Source: CAWDMW01 sp963803575 (lineage in GTDB: Bacteria; Pseudomonadota; Alphaproteobacteria; Rickettsiales; UBA998). Taken from it: 64,000 bases of DNA. The notes beneath the pieces are model-generated. The model searched no databases, had not been told where the DNA came from, and saw only the letters and a program-made list of their open reading frames with translations. Within the stretch, counting starts at the first letter, position 1; every line of letters begins with the position of its first letter. The DNA is taken from positions 992,001 to 1,056,000 of the forward strand of contig CAWDMW010000002.1 of NCBI GenBank assembly GCA_963803575.1, written 5' to 3'. Below, piece after piece: positions 63,563 through 64,000 of this stretch. A program made the position numbers and the translations under genes.

Positions 63563-64000
63563 ATGCATTTAGGGTTAAAAGGAAAGTTAGCGGTACTCTC
63601 GGATGCCGCAAAATATGACGCATCCTGTTCATCTTCCGGCTCCAAAGCTAAACGGGAAGGTAAAGGAATTGGTAGTACGGAAGGCATGGGTATTTGCCAT
63701 AGCTATACGCCAGATGGACGATGTATTTCGCTGCTGAAAATCTTGCTGACCAATTATTGCATGTATGATTGTAAATATTGCATTAATCGTATTTCCAGTA
63801 ACGTGCAGCGCGCGCGCTTCACGGCAGAAGAAGTAGTGTATCTGACGCTGGAATTTTATAAACGCAATTATATTGAAGGGCTGTTTTTAAGCTCTGGCAT
63901 TATCCGTGATTCGGATTATACGATGGAGCAGTTGCTTCGTGTGGCGAAAACATTGCGCCTTGATCATGGGTATAAAGGATACATTCACCTGAAAACCATT
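63563..64000 (+). CDS. Radical SAM protein of the DNA modification/repair-linked type, 5' part
   Basis: Starts ATG 63563 and runs off the right edge; 146 codons are visible and the frame stays open. The radical SAM cluster motif is CMYDCKYC near residues 72-79, preceded by ICHSYTPDGRCISLLKILLTN and followed by INRISSNVQRARFTAEEVV and FLSSGII. This wording matches the family annotated as putative DNA modification/repair radical SAM protein, which is often encoded beside a uracil-DNA-glycosylase-domain gene. No clear ribosome binding site is seen. Its usual partner would be beyond the window. Confidence 0.8.
   Translation, partial: MHLGLKGKLAVLSDAAKYDASCSSSGSKAKREGKGIGSTEGMGICHSYTPDGRCISLLKILLTNYCMYDCKYCINRISSNVQRARFTAEEVVYLTLEFYKRNYIEGLFLSSGIIRDSDYTMEQLLRVAKTLRLDHGYKGYIHLKTI

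Overview
The window reads as chromosomal DNA of an alphaproteobacterium of moderate, slightly AT-leaning composition. The evidence is gene content and order: rpmF-plsX-fabH-ihfA next to zapA, Ppx/GppA beside rlmE, a CobT-type VWA protein, an NDUFS4-like complex I accessory subunit, a TrcR (DUF1013) cell-cycle regulator, a UPF0262 protein, two glutamyl-tRNA synthetases together with GatB, and a short-form Psd. I cannot name the order or genus from sequence alone. Almost all the DNA is densely packed housekeeping genes. No prophage, integrase, transposase or CRISPR array is visible.

Layout: 1-5.9 kb holds the end of cysK, a MoeB/ThiF adenylyltransferase, psd-pssA (phosphatidylethanolamine synthesis), a convergent glycerol-1-phosphate-dehydrogenase-like gene, ppx/gppA and rlmE. 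5.9-10.5 kb holds a lone RimK-like ATP-grasp gene and the rpmF-plsX-fabH-ihfA-(coiled coil)-zapA run. 10.6-19.3 kb holds a GT2 glycosyltransferase overlapping cobT, a membrane acyltransferase, the NDUFS4-like protein, topA, dprA and plsY. 19.3-20.0 kb is the only long gene-poor stretch; it has several dyads and a possible 36-residue membrane peptide. 20.0-25.4 kb holds an acetyltransferase, class I aldolase, an RTX-type secreted protein, a 35-residue charged mini-gene with its own terminator, and metZ. 25.4-33.9 kb holds queE, gltD-gltB and a pentapeptide-type membrane protein of mixed composition. 34-42 kb holds a large envelope TPR protein, trcR, a TPR-methyltransferase, ubiG and an acidic, Pro-rich OmpA-like protein. 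41.8-46.3 kb holds suhB, efp, a TauE/SafE permease and groES-groEL. 46.4-64 kb holds family 5 uracil-DNA glycosylase, gltX, a broken DUF2513 gene, tRNA-Arg, a second gltX, nspC and its partner dehydrogenase (carboxyspermidine-type polyamine route), ispA, xseB, ffh, a UPF0262 gene, a 650-residue protein of unknown function, gatB, a small TPR protein, pyrG, secG, tpiA and the start of a radical SAM protein.

Several genes act together. PlsX, PlsY, FabH, PssA and Psd cover fatty-acid initiation and phospholipid assembly. Two GluRS enzymes plus GatB indicate indirect Gln-tRNA formation. GltB/GltD assimilate ammonia. GroES/GroEL, EF-P, Ffh and SecG serve protein folding, synthesis and export. The most notable anomalies are a one-base frameshift near the 3' end of groEL, a DUF2513 gene broken by two frameshifts, the composition break inside the pentapeptide-type gene, and several unexplained genes (ATP-grasp, 650-residue protein, mini-gene). 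I did not find a convincing multi-gene undescribed system; the best candidates are single genes.
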